Below, one piece after another: positions 23,330 through 32,945 of a stretch of DNA of 36,109 bases. The stretch is from Geobacter sp. GTDB taxonomy: Bacteria; Desulfobacterota; Desulfuromonadia; Geobacterales; Pseudopelobacteraceae. Each line of letters opens with the position of its first letter. Positions within the stretch are counted from its first letter, which is position 1. Where the stretch lies: positions 1 to 36,109 of the forward strand of contig VFJW01000046.1 of the NCBI GenBank assembly GCA_009885845.1, written 5' to 3'. The notes beneath the pieces are model-generated. The model was not told where the DNA came from, ran no database searches, and was given only the letters and a program-made list of their open reading frames with translations. Position numbers and translations under genes: made by a program.

Positions 23330-25638
23330 TCATACGAAGTAGGTTCCGTCCCTTTTATAAAACATTCCATCACCGCCCCCGCCGTATTGTCTTTGGCCAA
23401 TTTCCCTGTTCTCGGATTTATCAGAACAAATGAAACATTTTCCGGTGCAGTGAAATCTTCGGCCGGCAGTGATAAAATCGCTTTTTGCATGTACTCACTC
23501 CAGATTGGTGCAGCCGCCTGGCCACCGGTTCCCCCGATTCCGAGGGATCGCTCCTGATCATATCCGACCCAGACCCCGGTAACGAGTTGTGGAATGTAGC
23601 CGACAAACCAGGCATCCTTTGCCCCGTTGGTTGTACCGGTCTTTCCGGCAACCGGGCGTCCGACAATAGATGCACGATGTCCGGTGCCGCTGGAAACGAC
23701 ACTCTGCATCAGATTGGTTATAACGTACGCAGTCTCAGGCGAAATAACCGGTATTGGTACGGAAGGGGTTGCTTCCTGAAGTACTCTGTTATCAGTATCC
23801 GTTACCCTGTTGATAAAATAGGGAGGGGTCAGAACACCTTTGTTGGCAAAAACGGTGTACGCAGTTGTCAGTTCCATAGGGGATATTGATGCTGCTCCCA
23901 GAGCTAATGCGAGATTAGGTGGAATCGGAGAGGTAAACCCCAGTTTCAGTGCGTATTCTGCGGCGTATTGTGCTCCGATCTGCTCCATGATCTTCACGCT
24001 GACTATATTGATCGAATAGGTAAGAGCCTCACGCATGGTTACCCGGCCGCGAAATTCATGGTCATAGTTTTGTGGTTTCCAGATACCGCCGGCGCCGTCT
24101 GGATATTCGACCGGCGCATCTTCAATGATCGTTGCCGGGGTCAGCCCTTTATCAAGTGCCGCAGCGTATATTATCGGCTTGAACGCCGACCCGCCGTTTC
24201 TTTTGGCTTGCATCGCACGATTAAACTGGCTCTTTTTAAAATCATATCCACCTACCATCGCTTTGACACCGCCGGTGCGGGGATCAATGGAAACCAACGC
24301 CGCCTGTACTTCGGGAGTCTGATCAAGAGCAAACTGGGCCCCTTCAAGATTCACCTCAGGAGTCACCACTGAAACCTCGATGACGGAACCGAGTGTCAAT
24401 CCCTTACTCCCTTTTTCCGGTTTGCCGTAGCGGTTGGTCATGGTGATTTTGCCGCCCCACTCCATGTTTTTCCGGGAAAGAATGCCCTTGCGTTCCCCGA
24501 CTCTGATCCTGGCCTCACCTTTTTCAGGAATGAATCCGACCACAACACCCTGATATGTTTCACCGCTCTTCAGCGTGACGGAATCAATAGAATCCTCAAC
24601 TTTAGTGCAAAAAGCGTCAACATCTGTTTCGTTCAGATATTTTACCGGACCACGGAAGCCCTGACGTTTGTCCACCTCCTTCAGCCCCTTGCGAAGGCTT
24701 TCATAGGCCGCCCGCTGCATGGCAGCGTTCATGGTTGTGTATATTTTCAATCCACCTTTATAGAGCTGCTCCTCGCCGTATTTCTGCTCCAGCTGGATTC
24801 GCAGAAATTCAAGATAGTAGGCGGACTGTTCGTTGTTAACCTTTTTCAGTGGTTGAAGGAGTATGGGTGTCTTTTTGGCATGGTCAGCTTCGGCCGGTGT
24901 TATATATCCCTCCTTGGTCATGCGGTCGAGCACATACGCCTGCCGCTCCCGGGCTTTTTCAAGATGTTTGATAGGAGAGTAGGCGTTAGGTGCCTTCGGG
25001 AGACCCGCCAGCATCGACATTTCGGCCAGATTAAGCTGCTCGACGTTTTTACCGAAGTAGGTTTCGGCGGCCGCCTGGACTCCGTAAGAACCGCTTCCGA
25101 GGTAAATCTGATTCAGGTACAGATAGAGGATTTCGTCTTTGGACAGCCGTTCCTCCATCCGCTTGGCAAGAATTGCCTCCTTGATCTTCCGGGAAAACTT
25201 TTTCTCCGGCGACAACAACATGGATTTTGTCACCTGCTGGGTAATAGTCGATGCCCCCTCTTTCTTACTCAGGGAAATCACGTTTTTAAAGGCAGCACGC
25301 AGAATCCCCAGATAGTCAATTCCTTTATGAGAATAGAAATTGGAATCTTCAGCTGCGACAAAAGCCTGAATCAGCTTGCGAGGCATTTTATTGACCGGCA
25401 CCACGATGCGTCGCTCCAGATAAAACTCTCCAACCAGAATGCCGTCATCGCCAAAGACCTGTGAGACTATGGGGGGTTTGTAGTCAGCCAGTCGATCGAC
25501 CCGGGGAAGCTTTGCCAACAGGTAAAAAACGTAGCCGGATACGCCAAGAAGAGTAACAACAGCCAGTGTCACCACAAGCAGAAGTGCTGTTGACCAGAAA
25601 CGATTTTGCGTGAGGTGCGACGGCAGCTTTCTTTCCAT
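23326..25638 (-). CDS. mrcA: Penicillin-binding protein 1A
   Basis: 770 residues, class A bifunctional PBP. After a membrane anchor (about residues 15-37) comes the GT51 glycosyltransferase (catalytic Glu in AAEDSNFYSHKGID, then GASTITQQVTKS, RKIKEAILAKRMEE), then an OB-like insert and the transpeptidase. Ser484 in GGSAFKP is the acylated serine, followed by SIN in TYSINIVSVK and KTGTTNGAKDAWF. It polymerises and cross-links peptidoglycan from lipid II. AGGAAGG precedes the start. Divergent from glmS, which supplies the amino-sugar precursor. Confidence 0.94.
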   Translation of the reverse strand: MERKLPSHLTQNRFWSTALLLVVTLAVVTLLGVSGYVFYLLAKLPRVDRLADYKPPIVSQVFGDDGILVGEFYLERRIVVPVNKMPRKLIQAFVAAEDSNFYSHKGIDYLGILRAAFKNVISLSKKEGASTITQQVTKSMLLSPEKKFSRKIKEAILAKRMEERLSKDEILYLYLNQIYLGSGSYGVQAAAETYFGKNVEQLNLAEMSMLAGLPKAPNAYSPIKHLEKARERQAYVLDRMTKEGYITPAEADHAKKTPILLQPLKKVNNEQSAYYLEFLRIQLEQKYGEEQLYKGGLKIYTTMNAAMQRAAYESLRKGLKEVDKRQGFRGPVKYLNETDVDAFCTKVEDSIDSVTLKSGETYQGVVVGFIPEKGEARIRVGERKGILSRKNMEWGGKITMTNRYGKPEKGSKGLTLGSVIEVSVVTPEVNLEGAQFALDQTPEVQAALVSIDPRTGGVKAMVGGYDFKKSQFNRAMQAKRNGGSAFKPIIYAAALDKGLTPATIIEDAPVEYPDGAGGIWKPQNYDHEFRGRVTMREALTYSINIVSVKIMEQIGAQYAAEYALKLGFTSPIPPNLALALGAASISPMELTTAYTVFANKGVLTPPYFINRVTDTDNRVLQEATPSVPIPVISPETAYVITNLMQSVVSSGTGHRASIVGRPVAGKTGTTNGAKDAWFVGYIPQLVTGVWVGYDQERSLGIGGTGGQAAAPIWSEYMQKAILSLPAEDFTAPENVSFVLINPRTGKLAKDNTAGAVMECFIKGTEPTSYD

Positions 25639-25862
25639 TGAACGAACCTTCCTGATTGACTTGCGTTACCACAATAGTTGCTGCTTTCCGGCTGCAGCAA
25701 AATAACATATCATTTCAGGAATTCAAACATATTCAGATCGGGAAACAGGCGCAGAATACTGTTAAACCATCTGTGCCAACAAAAAAATCGTGCCAGAGAG
25801 AGTATGTTTATGGTATTACGTTCATATTTATTGCGTGTCAGTACAATTTTTGAGGTGAATAT

Positions 25863-27692
25863 ATGTGCGGTATTGTTGGATATATTGGTGAGCAGCAGGC
25901 AACCCCGATCATTCTGGAAGGTCTTAAAAAACTGGAGTATCGCGGCTACGATTCAGCCGGAATTGCAACTTTAGGGGATGGCGAGTCAGCCATCCGCAGA
26001 AGCCAGGGCAAGCTGGTTAATCTTGAACAGATGCTGCGTGATCAGCCGCTCGCCGGAACGGTCGGCATTGGCCATACCCGCTGGGCGACGCATGGAAAGC
26101 CATCTGAAATCAATGCCCATCCACACAAAGCCGGGCCGGTTATTCTGGTGCATAACGGTATCATTGAGAATTATCTGCAGCTTAAGGAGTTTTTGAAGCA
26201 GGCCGGGCATTCATTCAAGAGTGAGACGGATACTGAAGTTATCGCTCACCTGATCGAAGAATCCCTGAAAACAGAGACTGATTATGAAAAGGCGGTCAGG
26301 AAATCGTTGGCGCAACTGCGTGGTGCCTACGCAGTTTGTATCCTCAACGAAAAGTATCCCGACTGCCTGATAGCCGCCAAGTTCGGATCGCCGATGGTGG
26401 TCGGTCTTGGCGAGGGGGAGTTTTTTGTTGCATCAGATATCCCCGCCATCCTGGCCTATACCCGCGAGATGGTATTTATGGAAGATGGTGAGCTGGTGGT
26501 TTTCAGAGATGATGCCGCTTATTTCTCTACTATTGCAGGGGCTCCTCTGGATAAAAAAGCGCGCCATATTGACTGGTCGCCCATGATGGCCGAAAAAGGG
26601 GGATATCGGCACTTCATGCTGAAGGAGATCCACGAACAGCCGCGTGCGGTACGTGATACTATTGCCGGGCGACTGCTTGAAGGAGAGGGGGATGTGTACC
26701 TTGAAGATCTTCAGTTCAGTGATCGCCAGCTTGCCGCTGTCAAGCGGATTGTCATCATCGCCTGCGGCACCTCCTGGCATGCCGCTCTGGTCGGTAAATT
26801 CTATATCGAGGGACTCTGCCGCATTCCGGTTGAGGTCGATATTGCATCAGAATTCCGTTACCGCAATCCGGTTGTTGATGAACACACACTGGCGATAGTT
26901 ATCTCGCAATCCGGTGAAACCGCCGATACGCTGGCAGCCCTTCGAGAAGCCAAGTCACGCGGTGCGATGAACATGGCGATCTGCAATGTGGTCGATTCAT
27001 CCATAGCCCGCGAGTCTGCAGGCGTCATCTACACCCATGCCGGTCCGGAAATAGGTGTCGCCTCGACAAAGGCGTTTGTCACCCAGTTAACTGCACTATA
27101 TCTCTTCACGATCCGGTTAGGGCGTGCCAACTGTACAATTGATGTTGTCCATGGGCAGCGGATGATTGCAGCCCTCAAAAAAGTTCCGGCGCTGCTGGAA
27201 GAGTCTCTGAAGCTGAACGAATATACCGAAAAAGTGGCAAAAAAATACATGCATGCCCGGGATTTCCTGTATCTCGGCCGGGGTAAAAACTTTCCTATCG
27301 CCCTTGAGGGGGCACTTAAACTCAAGGAGATTTCCTACATCCATGCTGAAGGGTATCCGGCGGGAGAGATGAAGCATGGTCCGATTGCCCTGATTGATGA
27401 AGATGTGCCGGTCGTCGTGCTGGTGCCGAAAGGGAGCTCGTATGAAAAGACCCTTTCTAATATGGAGGAGGTCATTGCGCGGAGCGGTCGTGTGATTGCC
27501 GTCTGTTCGGCCGGTGATGACGAGGTGCGCAGTCGGGCGGAAACAGTTATTGAAATTCCGCACCTCGACGAAGATCTCGATCCGCTGCTGCTGTCGGTAC
27601 CGCTGCAGCTTCTCGCCTACCACATTGCCGTATTGAAGGGGACTGACGTTGATCAGCCGAGGAACCTGGCGAAGAGCGTAACGGTGGAGTGA
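25863..27692 (+). CDS. glmS: Glutamine-fructose-6-phosphate aminotransferase
   Basis: 609 residues, full length. Cys2 after Met (MCGIVGYIG) becomes the N-terminal nucleophile of the glutaminase. [14 protein letters not shown] and HNGIIENY follow. Two SIS sugar-isomerase domains contain [33 protein letters not shown] and the end [11 protein letters not shown]. It makes glucosamine-6-phosphate, the first step of UDP-GlcNAc synthesis for the cell wall. The leader of about 220 bases to PBP1A has no obvious glmS ribozyme core. Confidence 0.97.
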   Translation: MCGIVGYIGEQQATPIILEGLKKLEYRGYDSAGIATLGDGESAIRRSQGKLVNLEQMLRDQPLAGTVGIGHTRWATHGKPSEINAHPHKAGPVILVHNGIIENYLQLKEFLKQAGHSFKSETDTEVIAHLIEESLKTETDYEKAVRKSLAQLRGAYAVCILNEKYPDCLIAAKFGSPMVVGLGEGEFFVASDIPAILAYTREMVFMEDGELVVFRDDAAYFSTIAGAPLDKKARHIDWSPMMAEKGGYRHFMLKEIHEQPRAVRDTIAGRLLEGEGDVYLEDLQFSDRQLAAVKRIVIIACGTSWHAALVGKFYIEGLCRIPVEVDIASEFRYRNPVVDEHTLAIVISQSGETADTLAALREAKSRGAMNMAICNVVDSSIARESAGVIYTHAGPEIGVASTKAFVTQLTALYLFTIRLGRANCTIDVVHGQRMIAALKKVPALLEESLKLNEYTEKVAKKYMHARDFLYLGRGKNFPIALEGALKLKEISYIHAEGYPAGEMKHGPIALIDEDVPVVVLVPKGSSYEKTLSNMEEVIARSGRVIAVCSAGDDEVRSRAETVIEIPHLDEDLDPLLLSVPLQLLAYHIAVLKGTDVDQPRNLAKSVTVE

Positions 27693-27738
27693 CCGGAAAT
27701 TCTGTAATCAGAGCATGATCCACATAGTCGTTCTTTCC

Positions 27739-27776
27739 GGAATATCCCGCGGCCTTGTTGCGGGATATTCCGCTTT
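27739..27776 (+). terminator. Intrinsic terminator of glmS
   Basis: GGAATATCCCGC (27739-27750) pairs perfectly with GCGGGATATTCC (27760-27771) around a 9-base loop, followed by GCTTTT. Confidence 0.85.
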
Positions 27777-27877
27777 TAACGATTCAGCCTTCACAAGATC
27801 CGATGGCATGCTATAATAGGATCAGAAACGTCCTTTATTTGTTTTGTTCCTCCGCATTCAAAAGCGAGGTGGTCACA

Positions 27878-28483
27878 ATGAAAAACATGTCACGTTTTCT
27901 TATATTCACTTCTCTTCTCTTGATTTCCTTTCAACAAACTGCGGCAGCTGCCTCTGAAAAAGCGATTTTTGCCGGCGGGTGCTTCTGGTGCATGGAGGCT
28001 CCCTTTGATCAGCTTCCCGGGGTTGTTTCTGTCACCTCCGGGTATACCGGTGGAAACAAGAAGAACCCGACTTACCGGGAGGTTTCTGCAGGCGGGACCG
28101 GACACGCCGAAGCGGTTCAGATCGTCTACGACCCGTCAAAAATCAGCTATGACAAGCTTCTGACGGTCTTTTGGCATAATATTGACCCGACGGTTACGAA
28201 TCGCCAGTTCTGCGATACGGGAGATCAGTACCGGAGTGCCGTATTTTTTTCCTCAGAAGGGCAGCGTCGTGCCGCCCTTCAATCGAAGGCGGTTCTTGAA
28301 AAGAGCAAACCCTTCAAGGAGTCGATCGTAACCGAAATAACCCCTGCCGGTGAATTTTATCCGGCCGAGGAGTACCACCAGCAGTACTACCGGAAGAACC
28401 CGATCAGATATGCGTATTACCGTAACGGCTGCGGCCGCGACCAGCGACTTAAACAGTTGTGGGGCAGCACGGCAGGTCATTGA
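27878..28483 (+). CDS. msrA: Exported peptide methionine sulfoxide reductase A
   Basis: 201 residues from ATG 27878, with GAGGTGG upstream; the frame to 27755 overlaps the glmS terminator and is rejected. A signal peptide (hydrophobic FLIFTSLLLISF, then AAAA) precedes the MsrA domain. Catalytic Cys35 lies in AGGCFWCM. TSGYTGG, GTGHAEAV and QFCDTGDQYRS are family signatures. The enzyme repairs the S form of methionine sulfoxide, here probably in the periplasm. msrB follows 19 bases later, making a complete Met-SO repair pair. Confidence 0.93.
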   Translation: MKNMSRFLIFTSLLLISFQQTAAAASEKAIFAGGCFWCMEAPFDQLPGVVSVTSGYTGGNKKNPTYREVSAGGTGHAEAVQIVYDPSKISYDKLLTVFWHNIDPTVTNRQFCDTGDQYRSAVFFSSEGQRRAALQSKAVLEKSKPFKESIVTEITPAGEFYPAEEYHQQYYRKNPIRYAYYRNGCGRDQRLKQLWGSTAGH

Positions 28484-28502
28484 AGGTTCATAGGAGACAA
28501 CC

Positions 28503-29063
28503 ATGATCTCACGAAGATTATTTATTATCGGTGGTTTGGGTACTATAATTCTGGCCTGTAACAGAAAGGGGTCAATCACGGCAGCAACAGCGACACCGGT
28601 TGCTGGCGGAGCGGCACGGACATCAACGGTGAGGCTGTATTCCGCAGCTTCGAAAGGATACATCATGAGCGACAAGGTCGTAAAAACCCCTGAGGAATGG
28701 CGCAAACAACTGACTCCCGAACAATATCACGTAGCCCGTGAGCAGGGAACGGAGAGGGCCTTCACCGGGGCTACGTGGAACAATCACGAGGTCGGCACAT
28801 ACCGGTGCGTCTGTTGCGGTAACGATCTGTACCGTTCGGAACACAAGTATGAATCCGGTACCGGATGGCCAAGTTTCTGGCAGCCGATTGCACCGGAAAA
28901 TATCACCACCCGTGCCGACAACAGCCTGTTCTCACGGCGGACAGAAGTCGTATGCACCCGTTGTGACGCCCATCTGGGTCATGTATTTGATGATGGGCCG
29001 AAGCCGACCGGTCTTCGCTACTGCATGAATTCGGCTGCTATGACATTTGTGAAGACGCCGTGA
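28503..29063 (+). CDS. msrB: Peptide methionine sulfoxide reductase B, membrane/lipoprotein-like
   Basis: 186 residues. The N-terminus has MISRRLF and a hydrophobic run ending IILAC, an imperfect lipobox suggesting a lipoprotein or membrane-anchored protein. The MsrB domain starts near [20 protein letters not shown]. Zinc is bound by RCVCCGNDL and [10 protein letters not shown]. The catalytic cysteine is in RYCMNSAAM. It reduces the R form of methionine sulfoxide and complements MsrA upstream. Its stop overlaps the next start (GTGA), so the genes are coupled. Confidence 0.92.
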   Translation: MISRRLFIIGGLGTIILACNRKGSITAATATPVAGGAARTSTVRLYSAASKGYIMSDKVVKTPEEWRKQLTPEQYHVAREQGTERAFTGATWNNHEVGTYRCVCCGNDLYRSEHKYESGTGWPSFWQPIAPENITTRADNSLFSRRTEVVCTRCDAHLGHVFDDGPKPTGLRYCMNSAAMTFVKTP

Positions 29064-30583
29064 CATCCCTGCTTCGTGTGCTGCCGGACACTCCTGAAAA
29101 CCGGGAGCTGACGGAAAATGTACATCCTGCTGCCTGGGTCAACCCAGATCCGGCTCCCTGCTACAATCTGGTGGTAATAGGTGGTGGTACTGCAGGTTTA
29201 ATCTGCGCCGCAGGTGCGGCAGGGTTGGGTGCAAAGGTTGCCCTTATTGAGCGTCACCTGCTGGGGGGCGACTGTCTGAATGTGGGGTGTGTGCCCTCAA
29301 AGGGGGTCATCAGTGCATCCCGCGCAGTCCACCATGCCCGTAACTCTGCTGAATCCGGAGTATTGGATGGCAAAAGTCTTGGCTTCGACTTCGGGACGGC
29401 CATGGAGCGTATGCGCCGCTTACGGGCTGATATCAGCTACCACGACTCAGCTCGCCGTTTCCGCGACGATCTGGGTGTCGATGTTTTTATCGGACAGGGG
29501 CGCTTCAGCGGTGCAGACACGGTTGAGGTTGCGGGCACAACACTGCGCTTCAAAAAAGCCGCGGTCTGCACGGGTGCCCGTGCCGCAGCACCGCCCATAC
29601 CCGGGTTGGAAGAGGCTGGGTATCTGACCAACGAGACGGTTTTCTCCCTTACTGGACTGCCACTCCGTCTGGCGGTGATCGGTGCCGGACCGATCGGCTG
29701 CGAACTGGCGCAATCCTTTGGCCGTTTTGGCAGCGCGGTAACCCTGATTGAACAGGGACCGCATATTCTTGGGCGTGAAGACTCCGATGCCGCTGAAGTT
29801 CTGCATGGTGCCTTTATCCGTGAAGGTATTGATCTACAGCTTGGAGCGAAAATCCTCGCCGTGGAAAAACGGGGAAACGAAAAAATTCTGCGCATGGAAC
29901 GGGATGGAACAACGCTCGAAGTCGTGGTGGACGAGATACTGGTCGGAGTTGGGCGCGCCCCGAACATCAACGGGCTTGGACTGGAGAAGGCAGGCATAAA
30001 GTTTGACCGTTCAGGCGTTCTGGTTAGTGACAATCTGCAGACTTCAAACCCGAATATTTATGCCGCAGGCGACATCTGTTCCCCTTTCAAGTTCACCCAC
30101 ACAGCTGATGCTCTGGCCCGTATTCTGATCGCCAATGCCCTCTTCATGGGAAGGCAGAAGGTTTCTGCTCTGATCATTCCCTGGTGTACCTATACTGATC
30201 CGGAGATCGCCCATGTTGGAATGTATGAAAGTGATGCAGCAGAAAAAGGAATTGAACTGACCACACTCACCGTCCCGCTGTCGGATATTGACCGGGCTGT
30301 CCTTGACGGCGAAACGGAAGGGTTTGCCAGGGTCCATCTGCGTAAGGGGAGTGACAAGATTCTCGGTGCCACGATTGTCGCCCGTCATGCAGGGGAGATG
30401 ATAAGCGAGTTTTCGCTTGCCATTACTAATGGTCTCGGCATTTCAGCCATCGGCAAGACGATTCACCCCTATCCAACTCAGGCCGAGGTCATCAAACGTC
30501 TGGCTGATGTCTACAACCGTACGCGGCTGACGCCGTTTGTGAAGCGACTGCTGAATGGATGGTTGAAATGGCAGAGGTGCTAA
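29060..30583 (+). CDS. MerA-like FAD/NAD(P)-disulfide oxidoreductase
   Basis: 507 residues, GTG start overlapping msrB by 4 bases. After about 35 extra N-terminal residues comes the FAD motif [13 protein letters not shown], the redox-active pair [14 protein letters not shown], an NAD(P) Rossmann motif ([17 protein letters not shown]), IYAAGDI, and the dimer-interface end [12 protein letters not shown]. There is no heavy-metal HMA domain and no C-terminal vicinal cysteine pair of true MerA, so it is a mercuric-reductase relative and not a proven mercury enzyme. It is co-transcribed with msrA and msrB, which suggests a role in thiol redox supply (inference). Confidence 0.88.
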   Translation: MTSLLRVLPDTPENRELTENVHPAAWVNPDPAPCYNLVVIGGGTAGLICAAGAAGLGAKVALIERHLLGGDCLNVGCVPSKGVISASRAVHHARNSAESGVLDGKSLGFDFGTAMERMRRLRADISYHDSARRFRDDLGVDVFIGQGRFSGADTVEVAGTTLRFKKAAVCTGARAAAPPIPGLEEAGYLTNETVFSLTGLPLRLAVIGAGPIGCELAQSFGRFGSAVTLIEQGPHILGREDSDAAEVLHGAFIREGIDLQLGAKILAVEKRGNEKILRMERDGTTLEVVVDEILVGVGRAPNINGLGLEKAGIKFDRSGVLVSDNLQTSNPNIYAAGDICSPFKFTHTADALARILIANALFMGRQKVSALIIPWCTYTDPEIAHVGMYESDAAEKGIELTTLTVPLSDIDRAVLDGETEGFARVHLRKGSDKILGATIVARHAGEMISEFSLAITNGLGISAIGKTIHPYPTQAEVIKRLADVYNRTRLTPFVKRLLNGWLKWQRC

Positions 30584-30595
30584 AGCAAGGGATGT

Positions 30596-30735
30596 AATAA
30601 CACGGAGCAACTGAGCAACTGAGTAAAACAAAAGAAGAGTGCATTTATGTCAGGTACGATAATACGCACACGTTTTTTGCAGTTTCTCTTGTTTTTAGCA
30701 TTGACATTCTCCGTTGCTCAGTTGCTCCGAGTTAT
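30596..30735. repeat. 140-bp element with long terminal inverted repeats (MITE-like)
   Basis: The ends AATAACACGGAGCAACTGAG and, at the right as complement, AATAACTCGGAGCAACTGAG match over 28 bp with only two differences. Inside, TAAAACAAAAGAAGAGTGCA faces an imperfect complement offset by about 11 bases. The AGCAACTG word repeats directly. No transposase is present and no target duplication is obvious. It lies between the MerA-like and TVP38 genes. Confidence 0.65.
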
Positions 30736-30774
30736 TCTCGTTGTTTGATTTGAGCAGTACGAAAAGGATTCCAG

Positions 30775-31467
30775 GTGAAGCCACAGAAAATCATTATATT
30801 TGGAACTGCTGCCGCCTTAATTGCCCTGTTTTTTTTCTTCGATCTGCAACACTTTCTGACGCTTGCAGCGCTCAAGGCAAACCGCCAGACGTTGCTCGAT
30901 TACTCCGCAGCACACAAGTTGATCATGATAGCCGGTTTTATGGCCATATACATTATCCAGACCGCATTGTCGCTTCCGGGTGCCGCTATCCTCTCGCTGG
31001 CAGCGGGTGCCATATTCGGTTCAATAATGGGTACGCTCTACGCCAATATTGCCGCCACGATCGGCGCGACACTAGCTTTTCTGGTGACCCGTTATCTGCT
31101 GCGTGATGTCGTGTTAAACAGGTTCGGGGGCAAGCTGGAAGGGATGAACCGGGAGTTGGAGGAGCGAGGTTTCAGTTACCTCCTGTTTCTCCGTTTGGTG
31201 CCGCTTTTCCCGTTTTTCCTCATCAATCTGGCTGCCGGCCTGACCCGCCTGCCGCTGAGGACGTTCTTCTTCGGCACCATGCTCGGTATTATTCCGGGGG
31301 GCTTTGTCTTCGTCAACGCCGGCGCAAGCCTGGCAACCATTGATTCACTCTCCGGCATAGCCTCGCCCCGTGTACTCGGCTCGTTTGCGCTGCTGGGACT
31401 TTTTGCGCTGATTCCGGTGCTGTACAACAAGTTGAAAAAGAGGAAGGAAACCGAGGTGCAACTGTGA
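30775..31467 (+). CDS. TVP38/TMEM64 (DedA-like) membrane protein
   Basis: 230 residues, GTG start with AAGGA upstream. Several membrane segments; the family core is GAIFGSIMGTLYANIAATIGATLAFLVTRY-like (positions about 75-105), then YLLFLRLVPLFPFFLINLAAG, the conserved F-x-x-x-x-R-x-x-P-x-x-P motif. SNARE-associated/DedA proteins act in lipid scrambling or solute export. This subfamily often neighbours MerA-like and ArsS-like genes (general knowledge). The stop overlaps the selenoprotein start (GTGA). Confidence 0.87.
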   Translation: MKPQKIIIFGTAAALIALFFFFDLQHFLTLAALKANRQTLLDYSAAHKLIMIAGFMAIYIIQTALSLPGAAILSLAAGAIFGSIMGTLYANIAATIGATLAFLVTRYLLRDVVLNRFGGKLEGMNRELEERGFSYLLFLRLVPLFPFFLINLAAGLTRLPLRTFFFGTMLGIIPGGFVFVNAGASLATIDSLSGIASPRVLGSFALLGLFALIPVLYNKLKKRKETEVQL

Positions 31468-32000
31468 GTAACTTGACAGGTAAACCTGCGGTGCATTTTG
31501 CCATTCATGACAGTAATGGCGACCTGCATACTCAGGAAGAGTACAAGGGAAGTTGGCTTTTATTGGTCTTTCACCGGCATCTTGGCTGACTCCCCTGCCG
31601 CGCGCACATCACGCAGTTGCGTGATACGGAAGATAAACTCAAAAGGCTGAATGTAAAAGTGGTTGTTGTTACCTTTGAAAACGACTTTCTTGCCCGTTGT
31701 TATGTTGAAGATACGGCACTTACGTGGCCGATTCTTATTGATACTGCTCGAGAAGTTTACAAAGGTTATGGAATGCTCGCCGCATCTTTCTGGGATGTCT
31801 GGGGTTACAAGACATGGTGGGTTTATTTCAAGGAGCTGTTGAAAGGGAATAAACCAAAGAAGTCAGATGGGGATGTGTACCAGCGAGGTGGCGATGTGCT
31901 TATCGATCCGAATGGGGTTGTACGGTTACATCACATCGGTGAAGGTCCGGCTGATCGGCCATCTGTCGAGCATATTTTAAAGGTGATAAACGCAGGTTGA
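31464..32000 (+). CDS. Selenocysteine-containing peroxiredoxin-like protein (PRXL2/AAED1-type), TGA read as Sec
   Basis: GTG at 31464 overlaps the TVP38 stop and has GAGGTG before it. The frame stays open to 32000 except for one TGA at 31587-31589. Around it the protein reads VFHRHLG-U-LPCRAHITQLR, so the TGA sits at the first position of a UxxC redox motif where peroxiredoxin-like AhpC/TSA2 relatives have Cys (CxxC). A hairpin 31608-31625 follows. Reading through gives 178 residues with typical family features after it (VVVVTFENDFLARCYVED, WPILIDTAREVYKGYGM, DVLIDPNGVVRLHHIGEGP). Calling the gene from the ATG/TTG downstream (31617) loses the active site. A rarer alternative is a nonsense mutation. 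Confidence 0.85.
31587..31625 (+). promoter_or_regulatory. Selenocysteine UGA and bacterial SECIS-like hairpin
   Basis: UGA at 31587-31589. A hairpin ATCACGC (31608-31614), loop AGTT, GCGTGAT (31619-31625) begins 18 bases past it. The stem is 7 bp with a 4-base loop, the loop lies about 25 bases from the UGA, and a G is among its first two bases. These fit the bacterial SECIS rules (loop 16-37 bases downstream, G in the first two loop positions). Confidence 0.75.
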
Positions 32001-32036
32001 GTAAAAATCACGTCTTCGCGATCACGGGGTAGCAGA

Positions 32037-32894
32037 ATGTCAAATGGTGTGTCCTTTGCCCTGTTGAGCATGATCTTCGCCGGCATCTATGATGTCGTGT
32101 GCAAGAAATATTCTGCCAAGGAAAGATCTCGGGGCATGTACGTTCTTGGGATTGGACTGACCTGGGCTGTGATGCAGCTGTTCTGGATGCGGCTGAATGA
32201 TATCCCGTTTCATGCAGAGACCGCAACCATCAGTTACGGTCTAATTGCCGGAGTACTTCTGACGCTCTCTAATCTGTTACTTATTGAGGGGCTGACGCAT
32301 ATCAATGTCAGTCTCGGTTCAACAGTCTATCGTTTGAACACTATTGGTGTCGTACTCCTGTCATATCTGGTTCTGCACGAGTCCGTCGGCAAAATAAAAC
32401 TCGCCGGAATCATTTTCGGAATCATTGCTGTTCTGCTGATGTACGGTGCTGGCAAGACAGCAAATACACATGGAAAATCCGCGCTCTTTTTCTGGATAGT
32501 TGTTTGCGCCTCCCTCTGCAGGGCGCTCTATGGCATCGTTTCAAAAGCCGGCCTGTCCGCACAAGCTGACGCTCAGTCGATGCTTCTGATTGTCGCATTA
32601 TGCTGGGTAATCGGTGGGGCTTTTTATGCTAAATTTATCGAAAAGAGATTCATCGTTACACAGAAAAAAATCGCCTACTCAGTTCTGTCCGGTTTTCTGG
32701 TGTTCTGCATCGTAAATTTTCTGATCCAGGGGCTGAAAACAGGACTGGCAAGTGTTGTCATACCGATTGCAAACATGAGCTTTCTCGTTGCTCTGCTGGT
32801 TTCCGCAGTGTTGAAAATAGAAAGACTGACGGCAAGAAACACAGTTGCTGCAGCTCTTGCGTTGGTGTCAATACTGTTGCTGTTCAATGCCTGA
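32037..32894 (+). CDS. DMT (EamA-type) transporter
   Basis: 285 residues with ten hydrophobic segments in two EamA-like halves, e.g. GLIAGVLLTLSNLLLIEGLTHIN, VGKIKLAGIIFGIIAVLLMYGAG and RNTVAAALALVSILLLFNA. The first half ends with the typical glycine-rich repeat. Drug/metabolite transporters move small organics across the inner membrane; substrate unknown. It follows the selenoprotein by 36 bases and precedes arsS by about 50, so it probably belongs to the same unit. Confidence 0.88.
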   Translation: MSNGVSFALLSMIFAGIYDVVCKKYSAKERSRGMYVLGIGLTWAVMQLFWMRLNDIPFHAETATISYGLIAGVLLTLSNLLLIEGLTHINVSLGSTVYRLNTIGVVLLSYLVLHESVGKIKLAGIIFGIIAVLLMYGAGKTANTHGKSALFFWIVVCASLCRALYGIVSKAGLSAQADAQSMLLIVALCWVIGGAFYAKFIEKRFIVTQKKIAYSVLSGFLVFCIVNFLIQGLKTGLASVVIPIANMSFLVALLVSAVLKIERLTARNTVAAALALVSILLLFNA

Positions 32895-32945
32895 AGAGGA
32901 TGAAATTAGTCCAAAATAACTATAAAAAAGGGGTAAGCTCAGCAC

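Noticed and set aside
25640-25862. glmS ribozyme in the glmS leader
   Set aside because: No recognisable ribozyme core and the leader is short; the class is mainly found in Gram-positives.
31617-32000. Separate 127-residue gene starting inside the selenoprotein
   Set aside because: The start codon lies within the SECIS-like hairpin with no ribosome site, and the protein would lack the redox motif; reading through the TGA explains both halves.
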